Notes under the pieces: generated by a model
What the model was told of the DNA's origin: nothing
Seen by the model: only the letters and a program-made list of their open reading frames with translations
Databases searched by the model: none
Made by a program: the position numbers and the translations under genes
Part shown: piece after piece, positions 15,590 to 29,300 of the stretch
Layout: every line of letters starts with the position of its first letter
How positions within the stretch are numbered: position 1 is the first letter of the stretch
NCBI RefSeq assembly: GCF_041296385.1
Contig: NW_027184085.1
Location: 54,961,109 to 55,025,108, forward strand
Length of the DNA: 64,000 nucleotides
Direction: 5' to 3'
DNA from: Aphelocoma coerulescens
Taxonomy: Eukaryota; Chordata; Aves; Passeriformes; Corvidae

Positions 15590-16050
15590 GTGATGCTCCT
15601 GGAGTGAGTCCAGCGTAAGGCTACAAAGATGATGAGAGGACTGGAGCATCTCTTTTATGCGGAAATGCAGAGGAAGCTAGAGCTCTTCAGCCTGGAGAAG
15701 AGACAACAGAGAAGGGACCTCACCAATGTCTAGAAATATCCGAAGGCAGGGTGTCAAGAGGATGGAGCCAGGCTCTGCTCAGTGATGCCAAGCAATAGGA
15801 CGAGAGGCAACAGGCACAAACAGGAAGTTCCACCTGAACATGTGGAAGAATTCCTTTGCTGTGTGGTAGACCGTGCACAGGAACAGGTTGCCCAGAGAGG
15901 TTGTTGAGTCTCCCTCACTGGAGACACTCAAGTATTATCTGGATGCAGTCCGGGGCAATTTGCTCTAGTGGACCCTTCTTGAGCAGAGAGATTGGGCTAG
16001 ATGACCTCCAGTGGTCACTTCCATTCTTATTCATTCTGTGATTCTGTGAT
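15590..16050 (+). mobile_element. CR1 LINE, short 3' fragment
   Basis: This begins with a block typical of the CR1 3' region ('GGAGTGAGTCCAGCGTAAGG') and continues through 'CTCTTCAGCCTGGAGAAGAG' near 15683. It ends with the 'TTCATTCTGTGATTCTGTGA' tail at about 16030-16050. It is more diverged and shorter than the copy at 8440-9268 and has no coding capacity. The 5' boundary is estimated from where CR1-like sequence becomes readable. Confidence 0.85.
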
Positions 16051-19000
16051 CAGGGACAGCCATGTGGCATCAGAAAGGCTTGAAATAGACTGTAGATTGA
16101 CCAACAGTTTTTCCAGGGATATCATGCAAAGAAGCTGTCCAACAGCTATCTGTGCATGAAACACATTTCCCCACACATAAAGATAACTGCAAAACTCTTT
16201 TTGCTATTCAGCCTAAGTCCCAGATCTTAAAAATGACAACAAATGAGTGCAGCTACTGCAAAGACAGGATATTTTTTCACCTTTGCTATCAAGCTTCCTG
16301 CACTGATTTACCTTTGCAAATAATTTCCAGCAATCAATCAAAAGACAAGCTTGTGGAACATTATCTTCTGTTCTCCAGATGTTTCCAGTCAAACTAACAC
16401 TTTAATCTGTCCACCTGCTATTCTCTTGCTAAGTTTTGTTATTTGGGGGAGTCCAACTTACGTTGGGTAAAAGCAGTCATGAAGGGGAATGGTGGATGCA
16501 CAAATCCTTTAGCAATCATTTGAACCCCATTTTATTCGCAGCCATACTGATAACATCCCCACAGAAAAGAAAAAAACAAACTTCTTTCCTATATATAGTA
16601 AACTTATAGTTATCATCAAGTATGTAATCTCTCTTTCCTCTTTTCAATTTCTTATATAGGAACAAATGTTATCTATCAAAGAGTTTAATTTTTAAAAGTG
16701 AAATTTGTCAGAAGATTTTATAAAAATTTATACAGTAAATACAGAAAATTGTAGATACATTTTGCCTGGAACCTCAGTTCTCACCTTCCAAAGCAATGAT
16801 CACTTACGACCTATGCGAATGTAAGCACAGGCACTTATCTTCTTCCCAAAGGACTTCACTGTTGCAGCAATTACTGCTTTCCAGCCGCTTGCAACCGCCT
16901 TCTTTGCAGAGACTACCTTGCTGTGCAGTTGTATGTCTCTCTGAGGTGTCTTTTACCAGGCAAAGTCAGCCACATGGGTTTAAATGGAGGAGGTGGGTTT
17001 TTCACTCCACTAACTGTAGAGGCTCTAGCAAAACCTTGTCTAGAACATGGCTGTTGTCACTTCCTCAGGGCTACAGCTGGGTCTGGCGCACCTGACTATG
17101 TCTCTACTTCTACACACTTTAGTTGCATTTGTGTAACATGACATAAAAGCAGTACCTGAGGTATTCTTGAAATTGCTGATCCAAATCCAATCCTAATGTC
17201 TATTTGTGGGTCTCTTAGACCTACCACTTGTATAGGAATTTTCTCCACTTTGGTTCAGCCACAAGGATCTTAACCTGTGTTAAATTTTTCCAATTACCAT
17301 TAAAAAATCCCCAAACAAAACTCTTCTACATTGCTATATAAACACAGATAATACGATCTTCAACCAGTAGCTAAGCAATACTGGTGTCTCCTTTACAGGA
17401 CAGATATGTGCCACTGTTCAAGGCACGGCTCTCCACTGTACAAAAAGGGCTTTGCTCTATCCCTCTCCTACCGTCCCTTTTGAGTGTTTGCATAGTGCAT
17501 TCAACCAAGAAAAGCGATTAAAAGAAAATAACAGCTGGCCAGCCAACACGTGCCTGCTCCTAGTGTCTTGCAGAAGCCTTTTGAAACAAACTGGAGATCA
17601 TCATCTGACACCATGTGTGTCAGCAGCTCCAGAGGTAGAGGGGCTTGGGGCATACACAACACAGCTTGTGGCTAGCCAAAATGCAGATGAGATCCTCTAA
17701 ATATATTTTCATACGTCAATTCCTTGGGTACCATAAAATGGCACGTCTGCTATTTCTTAATGAATACTGCAGACTTAAAATAATTGAGCTTTCCTCTATT
17801 AGCATTCCAGTCTGATCCTATTAAAAATTAAGCAATTTTTACATTCATTATGAGCCTGGGATTCATAGAACGCTGGATTCTCTAGCCTGCCTGCCATGCT
17901 CTTTTAGCAACTGCCGGTTCCTTTCTATCAGGAAAGCAAAATTGCATTGGAAAGGAACAGTTTTGGACCTACAATGTCACCAGCATAAGAAACATTGTTC
18001 ACTGTGGGGTTTCTATGCCATTCTGACCCATCATTGCTCATGGCTGGCCAGAGTCATAATGAGTGGTATCTTTTCCCGCCCTGATGGATCTCATTGAGCT
18101 GTGAGATAACTATATGCAGCTACTTCTAAGGTCTGTTTTAGAGTCTGTGTCCCCCTTAGGGGACACCTGCTACAGCAGACCTGCAAAACAAAATGGCTTG
18201 TGGGTGACATGCAGCCCACAAATCCAATTCTCCATTTCATCATATGGCTCTTGCACTGTAGGGCAATTACCTTTGTGTCCATTTTGTAAGATGGACAACG
18301 AAGAGCTATTAATGAACACAGTATAACTCAAGTGGGGGCCACTGTAGGAATTAAAAATTAACATTTTAATTTTTAAGCTATTCCATAAGGTATGTTTGTG
18401 TTTCACATCTAATCAACACTGTCTACTCAAATATTAATGAGAAATAAAGAAATTATTTTTAATGGTAAAATATTTCATCAGATTAAAAAGAATGATGAAC
18501 TTTTACTTTTTGGATGAAGTTTTTCTTCTTCATTTTTGAAAGGACACTTCAGAGTTTTTGAAATCCTGGGGATTGAGAGGAACTCTTGCCCACTTACCAT
18601 GTCTAGTCACCAGACCACACATTTTAGTTCAAGAACACATGTAAATTACACAGCCCTTTCCTGCAGCTCCACAGAACAATAAAAGGAGCTGCAAAAAATA
18701 ATTTATTCATTTTCCACGGATTCTCAGAAAGCACTGATTTTTTTCCCCCAGCCAATTAGAAAAATTTGTCTGCTATACATTCTTCTCTACAGAAACATCT
18801 CCTTTCTCTGCCTTCTGACAGATCACTTGGCTCTTGTGCATTACTAATATTTTCTTATGGTGGCTTCTAAAACCAAGTCAGCCAGCTGCGGATGACAGTG
18901 ACTTAACTGGTTCAACACAAGAGAAACAACCCTGAACAGTCAAATTTGCTGAACTGCCTGTTGCATCCTTGTGTGCCACGACTGCTTGCCCTTGTGATGG

Positions 19001-22000
19001 TTCCTCAGGCTTTCCAAGATCTCCGTGCCTGGCACAGAGATCCTGCCAAAACTCTTCGGGTACTTGCAGAAGCGCTAGGATGGGGGTTACAAAAACCACT
19101 GTTATTTGTTAACAGGTGGCTGGAAGAGATTGCTGATGGCAGGAATCCTAAGCCAAGAGACAGTTTGCAGTGGTCAACCTTTCGCACGTGGCACAACGAG
19201 CTGTTTTTACTGAAGCAGCAGCCCACCGTGGGTTTGTACTAGTAGTCAGTCAAAGGAAGTGTTCTTAGAGGATTTTTAGGCTGTCCTTTGAGTATTCTCA
19301 GGGCAGGTAAGCAATCAGCCACCCCAATTCATGACAGATAGTTCTTAAGAATGGTCTAGCTTTTAAGCAACAAGACTTTACATTCCACACAGAAACTTAA
19401 GTGCTGGTGCCCACCATTTTCAGTAGGAACAGAGAGCCATGAGACCTTTGTGGGGCTGGATATGAATGCATATACACAAGGGTGAGTTGGTCTTACTGCC
19501 CAGTGGTCCCCAAATGTTGTGAAGCTTGCCTTCCAACATGGTGTGCCTACCATGTCACTGACCTGGTGCTAGCCAGGTCTGGCAGGAAAGGGAACACTGA
19601 GGACAGCAATACTCACTTGAAGTGTTAGATAACACCTCCCGAACACCGCCCTCCTTGACTCGAGTGACATGTTGCCCAGCAAAGGAATCTTAGCCTCTTT
19701 GACCATTGACACTTCAGGTAAAATCCATACCTGAGAATTTCTGCTATAGCATCTCCCTTCTGTTTATCCTGGATAAATCAAAATACCACAATTTCTGCCT
19801 GTCTCTGTGCCCTGCTACTGTCAAATCCCGCAGATTGTGGACGGTACCATACTCTACAGGACAGCTTTAAAACACTGCATGGTTGGAAGTTGTCTCAGTC
19901 CTTCCACTTCACCATTCTGCCATACAGTAATGCTCAGAGGACTCTCAACACCAGAAAAGAGAATTTCCAAGTTACCCAAAATTTCTTACAGACAGCATGC
20001 CGTACTTTCCTAGAGCCCCTTTAAACGCCATGAAACAAGGCTTTCAAGCCCAAAGAGCATTTAGACCACAATTTGTTCTGGTTTTAGAAAGATGTGATTC
20101 TTCTACGGGACATATGAAAACGCTATGCTTTTTCCGAGTACCTTCATCTCCCTTCCTGAATAAGCAGATGTCACGCTGTATTGTCACAGACACAAACTTG
20201 GAAAATCTTTCCTGTGCCAGTTATCTCAATATTCAAATCACACTTTAATGACAGAGGAGCTGAGGTGGCTTCTCATGGGAAACAATCATGTGTGTTACAC
20301 TAGGAAAGAGTAAATTCTTCCTTCATTACATGTGAAAAGCAGTCAGTCTGTAGTCTGTGTTAGCTCTGTGGATACATAAAGCTATCTGATTTTCTGTAGG
20401 CAGCCATTATTTCTCCAGTTCTTCCATATCATTTCTATGTTCCTGCAGAGCCCTGCAAAGAGTATCACATGAGATGTGGCACCACAACAGCTATTTTCCA
20501 AGTCATAGTGAAAGCAAGATCATACTTTGTTATGCTAAATAAATACTTTGAAAGAGAAAAGTGCATTTAACCTGATATGGGATGATAAATTGGAGCAGGG
20601 AGCAAAGCACAGACGTATTAGCTTAACAGGGCACTGCTAATTTTTATAATCAAACTTATTGTCACCATTTAGTTGATATGCAAGAGAAACAAACTTTTTA
20701 TTTTTTATCTGGAAATTCTGAATTACTCCAAAGCAACCATGAAGCTTATTAGTAATAGGTACTTCCATCTGCACTACAGTTATACCAAGAAGCCCCAGAT
20801 GAGGAGACAAAACTTCATATTCATTTATATCAACTAGCAGATCTCCATGTGAAAACATACAACAATCTTTACTCATATGTAATCTCTATCATTGCTGCAA
20901 TTCAATTGTATTTTATCCTGCAAAAGTAATTCTTTAAGGTGTGGTCACTATAAAGCAGTCTTTAGTTAATTGTAGCTGCAGGCTTTCCATCTTAACTTTG
21001 TATCTGCTCTCAGTTTAGGTCTCAAAGGGTAAGTTTCTGATACTTAACTACTCCTTGCTTGATCTCCTTGAAAGCAGATCACATACTCTGCAGATCTGCT
21101 AGTAAAAGTCTTAAACGTCACTCTGGCCTATGCACAGGAGGAATATCAAAAATGTTATGGATAGCTCTGTTTTTCCAACTCTTGTGGTTTTGTAACAAGT
21201 TTCTCAATATTTCTATTTTTCTTAAAACCTTAGCTGTACAGTTACATGACTACATCGGAATCTTAGCTTTCATATTTAAAAAAGGAATTTAGGAGTCCTT
21301 ATGAATGCAGGGAAGAGGTGGAAGTATGATTGAACTGTGGAAAACAATTGAACAAGTATATTAAATATTGCACTGGGTTTTTTTTTTTATTATCTGTATT
21401 TTACAAGCCATGTCTCCACTTCATTATGAAACCAACCTATAACCATATTCTTCCATGCAAACCAGTAAGAACGAACATCCCTCTTTTACTGCACTGTGAT
21501 CCTTTTTGTTCTGCTAAGTAGTGGTAATGTTATGACTCCACAGCTCCAGCTGGGCACTTTGGTGTGCATCACAGTGTCAAAGACAGACAATTTCCGTGAG
21601 ATGACACTTTATTTTCTAAATTGGTAATATCTTTGCCATCAGCTTGAGCTGATGTCAGTAACACATTGTCATCAGGAAACAAGGATGATAAGTTTAAAGC
21701 AATAGAGTTGCCAAGGAAGTGACTGAATGCAAATTAAATCTTAACTCTTGCTCGGATGTACATGATTTTCTTTTTCAAATGTCCATAGCATTTTTACAAG
21801 TCCTTTACATCAGTTTACAATCTAAAGGTGGAGAAAACAGTAGCTCCTACAATGCTTTCCCTCCCCTCTCTTTTTGCTATAACTTTAAGCAGTACTTGTA
21901 ATAGTAAGCTTGCAAAGAATTTCCTTTTGGAATAATTTCCTCTAAAGTGTGAGATGAGAAAGATTTATCTGGTAATTGTTATGGATGATTCTTGTATCTT

Positions 22001-23968
22001 GTAGTTGATTCTTCAGAAACAGAGTAGTTTGAAGAGACTGAGTTACAGAGGGTAAAAAGCTCAATGGAAAGTAAGTACAAGACCAATGTGTCTTATTCAC
22101 CCTTTTCCAAAAGAAAACTGAGAGACAGAGTTCCAAACTCTGGTAAGAGAAAAAAGAAAGTTAAGTTTTGAGTTAAATAAAAAATTGGGAAAAGAGCTGC
22201 ATTTCAGTCTTGGCATTTGCATAGACAGACATCAAAGAGGACAAGAAAATGAGAAGCTGGGATAGGGTGTAAGGATGGGTACATTTATAACTTTCTTTTC
22301 CTTTAGGTTTCTAAAACATTTTCTTATAGTGTGGAAACAGATGGGATCCACCCACCAGGAGTTTATGTAGACATGTTCACTACATTTAGAGATATATTAT
22401 GAAAATATGACCCATCCCATACAGACATGGAAGGGAGTGGGGGCACAAGAGAGTCTGTATTTTCAAGGGTGCATTTTAAATTGAAACTCTTTCCTATTGT
22501 ATGCTGATTGCTGAATTCTTCTGCAAATCTGGTCAAGAGTTCACATTCTGCAGAAAAACTTCAATCCAGGTTGACCATGGGGGAACAAAAGAAACATGAC
22601 AAACAGTAGGGATATTGAAAATGTGCAAGTACACCCATACAGAGGATGAAACAGGAGCTATATAAACTCTTCAGTTTTCTTATAAAGAGGAAGGAGAAAA
22701 CCCTTAAAGAAGGCATGGTGCTAAAAAATGGATTTTTTCCATCTCAAGGTATCTTTTAGCCACTGTACATTGCCAGTGTGTGCTTTTTTTTTGTGCTGCA
22801 TCAAGCTGGGTCCTGACTGCCATCCAAATATGGCAACCTTTAATAGGCTTGAAGCATCAAGCAATACTTGCAAAAGATGACTTTGCTTGTCTCCATTACG
22901 GCCAGTTGCCATTCTAGTGCACACCATGGGACTGCTACCGTGCTTACTTCAAAGACATGACAATGTCAGAAGTAAAGAAGAAAAGCAGAAAAAAGTCTGA
23001 TGAAGTCAGTCTGATAATGAAACAAACACAAATTCAGTCACATCTGCAAACAGTTAAATCTCTGGTGCTTGGGATAAATCAAATAGAGGAGAAAGACTAA
23101 ATCAGTATGGATTCATTGAAAAGGGAGAAAGTTTAGAAATACTCTTCTAAACAAACTGTTAACAGCATGTCTTGGCCCACATGGAGTATTCAGTGGGAGT
23201 GGCAATAATACTTCTCTCTCCCATTTATAAGAAATTCTCTGTAACAGAAAGAGGTATAGAAAAAGAATCTTCTTTTCTGATGCAACTTTTGCCAAGTCAA
23301 AGTCTGCCATAATGATCTTTCCTGCTGTATTGTGCCGAACAATTGGCATTCAGAGAAGACATACATACTAATAAAATATGATTCTTTTGCCACTGCTTGT
23401 CGTGAGAATGTATCCTTGTTGAGCAGCTGGCTGGCTGACAGTCCTGATAACTGCTGGTGCTTGAAAATGCTCTCTTCCTGCCATGAAGATTGCTAGGAAA
23501 CTAGCACCAACACTTTAACCTTTTTTGGTTTTCCTCTCCAAATCTTAACAGCCTTAAAACCCTCAAAATTTCCCACCACCTGTCCAAGATCACAGCTTGA
23601 AAGTCAAGGGCAAAAATGATCCATTCCACTGCTAAGATTTTTGAAAATATAAGCCACAGTTATGTCATTTGTAATGACTTGGACAGAACAGTTCTGTACA
23701 GCTGAAAATATTTCTGCCTATGCTTCTCCTTCCTAAAGTCGATCTTTACTCACAGCCTAAATGTTTTTTTTTCTTTCTGAGGGTTATTACTTGCCATGGG
23801 GCAGTACCTTTGAATATGTCTGTGAACTAAAACAGAAAGGGAGAGAAATCAAGCTATATACATAGGTACTGTTGCTTCAGAGATGGAAATATAAGTTTCC
23901 TAGGTCGTGCTACACTGTGAGGGAATGATCTTGTTTTGCTTCCCTAGAAATAAAGAAACATGGTATTC
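16051..23968. other. Host intergenic sequence, no gene recognised
   Basis: Mostly AT-rich unique DNA. An open frame of 98 codons at 18946-19242 is the least noise-like of several short frames, but it has no recognisable domain and no clear exon boundaries. No RNA gene or known repeat is visible. Confidence 0.55.
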
Positions 23969-24708
23969 AGAGAATTGTAGAAACGGTTTGGGTTGGAAGG
24001 GACCTTACTGATGATCTAGCTCCAACACCTCTGCCAAGTGCAAGGCACCTTTCACTTCACCAGATTGCTCAAAGTGCCATCCAACTTGAACTTGAACACT
24101 TCAGGAATGGCACATCCACCCTTCTCGGGGTAACCTGTGTGGGTTTATTCCTTATATCTAATCTAAACCCACCCTCTTTCATTTTAAAGCTATACTTTAA
24201 AGCCATTCTTGTCCTATTACTACATGCCTTGGTAAAAACCCTCTCCCCAGCTCTCTTCCCCCTTTAGTTACTGGAAGGTGCTATAAAGTCTCCCTGGATC
24301 CTTCTCTTTTCCAGGCTGAACACTCCCAATTCTCTCAACCTGTCTTCATGGGAGAGGTGCTTCAGTCTCCCAATTCTCTTCATGGCCTCCTCTGGACTCG
24401 ATCCAACAATTTCATGTTTTTCTTGTGTTGGGGGCCCCAGGGCTGGACAGAACACTCCAGATGGGTGTCACCAGGGCAGAGCAGAGGGGCAGAATCCCTT
24501 CCCTCTCCCTGCTGGCCACGCTGTTTTGGATGCAGCCTAGGACACATTTGGCTTTCTGGTGTCTGAGTGCACATTGACAGATCATGTCCAGCCTCTGATC
24601 CACCAGCAGTTCCAAGTCCATCTCTCAGAGGCTGCTCTCAATCCACCCTCTGTCCAGCCTGTACTTGTGCTTGGGACTGCTCCAACACATGTGCAGGTCA
24701 TGGCCAAT
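23969..24708 (-). mobile_element. CR1 LINE, 3' fragment in reverse orientation
   Basis: On the plus strand the segment opens with the reverse complement of a CR1 tail ('GGTTTGGGTTGGAAGGGACC', about 23986-24005). It then runs through the reverse complement of the 'CTGGAAAAGAGAAGG' block near 24302-24316 and further internal CR1 3' sequence up to about 24700. It is therefore inserted on the minus strand. Multiple stops and indels make it non-coding. The inner edge near 24708 is approximate. Confidence 0.88.
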
Positions 24709-27700
24709 GCTGTAAGTACATATTTTATGTGAGGACTTAACAGCTTCTTAACTCCATCCCTTATTGCAAAGATACTAACAAAACCTGCCGCTATGCCCAC
24801 TAAATTAGACTAGGCAAATAATTATACTGATCATGAACATAAACAAGAGGGAAGAAAGGCACATCAGCAGGCTGGAATGAGGTTTCTTCAGGCACCAGGT
24901 GTCTTGTACTGGAGTCACCAGGCAGATGTTTAATGCAAATTCTGGTCCTCAGACACCTCTGAAGGATCTCTGAAAGTGTGTTATTGGTATGGCTGCTTGC
25001 ATGCACGATGGCAGTAAGGAAGAAAACTGATGGGTTAATTGATAACACGCTGTAGTCACAGAATATACACAACACAGCTGAGGAGCAGCACTTTGGCACA
25101 TGTAGGAAGATTCAGTCTATTAATGCCAGCGAACCAAAATGCATGAAAGCTCTACAGAAGATGCTCTGCTGAAGGCCTTGCTGGCATGGCCTGTGGAGGT
25201 GGTGGAGATCTTGGGCACTGAAGGATCAGAGCATCCTGCAGAGAAGAGAGGTAGGACAAGACCCCTGTGCCCACATACAATCTCTCAGCACCCAAAACAG
25301 AAGCAGATCAGTGGAGGGTGTGTTTCAGTCTAGGATGGGAACCTTTGACCACAGCAGTTAATGAGGACATGGGCAGTGGGGTTCAGTGTGGAGCCTGCCG
25401 CTGGATGAGTGAAAAGAAGGTTCAGCTTCCTGAACATCTTGGGTAAATAATTTCACCTTTTTTGTGCTCATTTCTCATTTTCCTTACTCTGTGCTCTGTT
25501 GGAGGCTGACACTAGGCACATGTTCACTGTTTTGCTGGCACAACAGGGTGTAGACCTCAGCTGGCACTGCTCTAATGCCAGTAATGGACAATGGAGACTC
25601 ATCTTCCCCACTGCCAAAACAGAAAAAAAAATACTCTGAAACTATTCAGGAGGTGTTTAATGGGGTTGTCTTTGCCTCCTTTATAGCATCAAGCTTCATC
25701 AACGGCTGGAGACAGAATAATAAAGCTCTGGGAAGCACTTGTGCCTCAAGTTCCATCTTTAAAGCACCATTTAGACTTGATGTAGATGGCTTTCACACTG
25801 CTTCTCTGCCACAGTATCACAATCCACATTTTGTAGTGAAGAACAGGGCCACAAGACCAGGTGGCATAAAAAACCTGTAACTCTGTGACAAACAAAAACT
25901 GTTAGAAATGGGGTTTTGATGGGGTTTTTTCCATGGTGTTTTTTTTTTTTGCCTCCAATGGCATGCCTTGTATTCCTTACTACTGAGTAGATTTTGTTTC
26001 TGTCCTTCCTTTTATCTGTGTTTTAAAGGAGAAACTGAAACAAATAAATATTGATTTAAAAGCATGGAGACCAAGGATGCAATCAATATTAAAAGGGTAA
26101 GTAGGTGCAAGTTTTTCCTATCACAAACTGTGTGCTGTTGTTCAGTTTGCCACTTGTGAAACTGTCACAATGAAGATTTGCTTTGGATTTCTAGCAGATG
26201 CAGAAGTCAGATGCACTAAAGTTTCACAATGCCTTTCAGATTAATATAAGAGGTATTTGAAGGATTACACAACAACCTACCTTCTGAAAAAGCAGGCTTT
26301 GAAAAGTCTCAGGCTGAGTGTCAAGAGTTACTGGATACTTTTGACAATATTGCTCTTACTCATATATCAGGGAAAAAGTGGATAAATAGCTAGTCCTTGT
26401 CAGAACAACAGAAAAAAAAATAAAGTAACAACTCAAGTTTGTGATGGTGGTCGGTTGGAAAAAGATGTCTGAATAAGGACACTAAAGAGAATAATAAACA
26501 ACTGTACTGCCTCCTTTCTGAAACAAAAGTTTAGACTTCATGCTGAGTTTACTGAGTAAGGCTCTTTGGCATGTATTTTTGAGTCAGATGGGGAGCTAAT
26601 GGATGCCATACACCCCAGTACAGTGCAGAGGCAGCTGTGCTCACCCTAACTGCTCTCTGCTTCCCTCAACTGCTGATCATGGAGCAAGTTACCAGCTTGT
26701 TTCCATTACCTTTGATAGCTGTTGTACATCCCTTCCAGTAATCTGATTTGTTACAATGAGGACATGTTTTGGATACCTAGCAGACCTAAAAGCCAGATGT
26801 GCATCTTTGTACAGATGTAGGTACTTCAGTGTATGACTTAGATATGTTCTAAACGATCATAATTATTTAATGTCTTTTAAACAACGAAAATATTTTCAAC
26901 ATTTTGTAGAGGAGATATTCTACATTAACTTCTGAAAGACAATACAATTTGAAAGCTGAATGCCACTTACACAGTAACTTTTTGGAAAGTGATGCACTTC
27001 ACAGTAGAAAAAAGCTCAACTCTGGGACCAGCCAAACCCACTGTTGCTATTTCTCAGATGGCCAAAAGACTGTTTTGTTTAGTTTGTTAAAGGGAGAAGA
27101 ACTGGTCTGGAAAGAAGGAGTGGGGTTTTTAAGTCGCACACCAATGTAATAGTTGTAACACTGTACAACTCAGGAGGTAATTTCTGTTACAACACAGTAA
27201 GAGGCTGTCACCAGCTTTGCCACCTTTATTAAGTACCCAATACCTGCAATTCTGGATTGCATCTGGAAACATATAATGCTTCAGCAATATGTCCACAAGC
27301 AAATCAGTTGCTTATTGTTCGTTATTTAAGTGGGGCTTTACTGAGATAAAAAATTCTGCTGAAAAAGGACAAACAGTTTGAAATGGAGTGCAATATTAAA
27401 CACACATCAGCAGCGAAGGCTCTCTCTGGTCAGTTTCTTAAATGTGATGCGAGCTGTCTTAAAACACAGGAATAGAGAAAGATAAACCTGTACAGATGTT
27501 ACAATCTGAGAACCTGTTGCTCTACCTTAATGAATGCTGAAAGGCTTTCTGCACATACAGGTAGGTCAAGGTGTAGCCACAAAGAAATTTGCCTGAAGTT
27601 GAGCTTTCTAGAAGCCTTTGACAACTGATTTGCCCTACAAATTATGCACTATTTGTTTTCCAGCCCCCAAACAGGTCCTAAGGACTGGCTCCAAAGTTTC

Positions 27701-29260
27701 AGTGCAAAGTTTTGCATTGTGTTTTGCAAAGGCAACTCAAAGACAGTTTGGGTTGGATAAAAAGGAAAACAACAAAATTCAATCAGAGTATTGATGCTTT
27801 CATTCTGCTTACACAAGCTGAAGGGTAGGGTTCTCATCCCCTTTGATTTTAGGCTAGAGCCTTAGGGAAATTTCAGCTTGCTGAGCCTTGACAGTTTCAC
27901 ACCTTCCAGGATTAACAAAGAAACCACAAACATGGTTTCACTGAAACTGAAAATATCTCCTCTTTTAAAATTTTTTCTCTCCCCTCTGCCTGAACAGAAA
28001 AAAATAGACAGTACTATCATTACTCTAATTTTTTTTTCTTTATTCCAAACCCCCCTGCCCCCATTTGTAACACTTCTACCAAGAGAAAAAACTTCTGTTG
28101 AAAAAGATTGTACTGAAAAAGCAGCTCCTTGCAAAACACAGTTAAAGCATGGGAAGCTTATTCCAGCAAAGGTATATCTGCACTCTACGTAACATAAAAG
28201 GGAAGAAGTCAAGACCAGTGGGTATTACAAGAACCAAGCTGTCAAAACTGCCTTTCTCCTGTGGGTGAAAAAGAACATATGGAATTTAAAATCCAGTGAA
28301 TTTTTTTTACATAAAAAGCTGAACTTTCAATAGGTGAGTTTAGGCACTTTCTAACTGTGCCTCTGTACTGCTGATATGAGCATTTGAAAAATGGCAAAGA
28401 ATGCAACTCTTAAGTTTAGACAAATGGTGAATCTCGCTTTCTCTATTCATCCTCATTCTTATACTTCGTCCTGGAAAGTCTGATTTACTCGTCTGAATTG
28501 GCATAGACCTGGCATTTTTTGTGATGATAGAGTTAGAAATTGTGTGAATACTTATGGGGATACTATGGGTCTGTTCCTGCTCACCACAGAAAATAGCAGC
28601 AGAATTCCTATAAAATTGATTGGAAGCAGAATACGGTCCTGCTGCAGAAGAGAATAGGGACTGGTGGTTCTCGTACAGGAAGAAAGGTAATCTTATGTTC
28701 TCAGACATGATCAGGTTACCCAACATACCTGAATTCCAGTGCCTGCCTACTCACACACTTAGCCTATTCAAAATGCGAAGTAAACCAGCCCAGCTTCAGA
28801 TTTCTGCCACTGCAGTTGGGTTAAATTGCTCTTCTGGGTCTGCAAGCATCCATACTGCTTGTATGCTGCCAAATCTCAGGCAAGGATTATGCTTGGCATT
28901 GCAAGGAAACTGACTGGCTGCAGAGGAACCCTTTATATTCAGAATACTAATCATCGGTTGACTGAGAAACATCTGAGAATAAGCAAAAATACTGGTGATC
29001 CACTCTCAAAGGAATGCAGAAGGTTTTTCTACCCTTAAAAAAGATCAGCTAAACCTCGGTATTTTCTTCACCAGGCCAGACAATTCTGTCTTGCCTCAGC
29101 AGTAATTTTCTTCCACTTCTGATCATTCCTGGCTCTCTTGGACTCTTCTCCCTTCTGCCCATGGATTTCTTGGAGACTAACACCCAGTATGGGTCTGACC
29201 AAAACACCATTCCACATGCCTAACAAACAGCATTCCAGAATATATATACCAACATTTCAT

Positions 29261-29300
29261 GTGTGTATTTGTATGTATATACACATATATATACACACAA
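29261..29300. repeat. Short imperfect GT/TA/CA tract
   Basis: The 40-bp tract runs from GTGTGTA through TATATACACATATATATA to CACAC, so it is a dinucleotide-rich microsatellite that is also an imperfect inverted repeat (GTGTGTA at the left, TACACAC at the right). It may be length-polymorphic. No function is implied. Confidence 0.7.

Noticed and set aside
18946..19242. 98-codon open frame with a protein-like composition
   Set aside because: No known family, no convincing exon boundaries, and a 73-codon frame lies on the opposite strand across the same bases.
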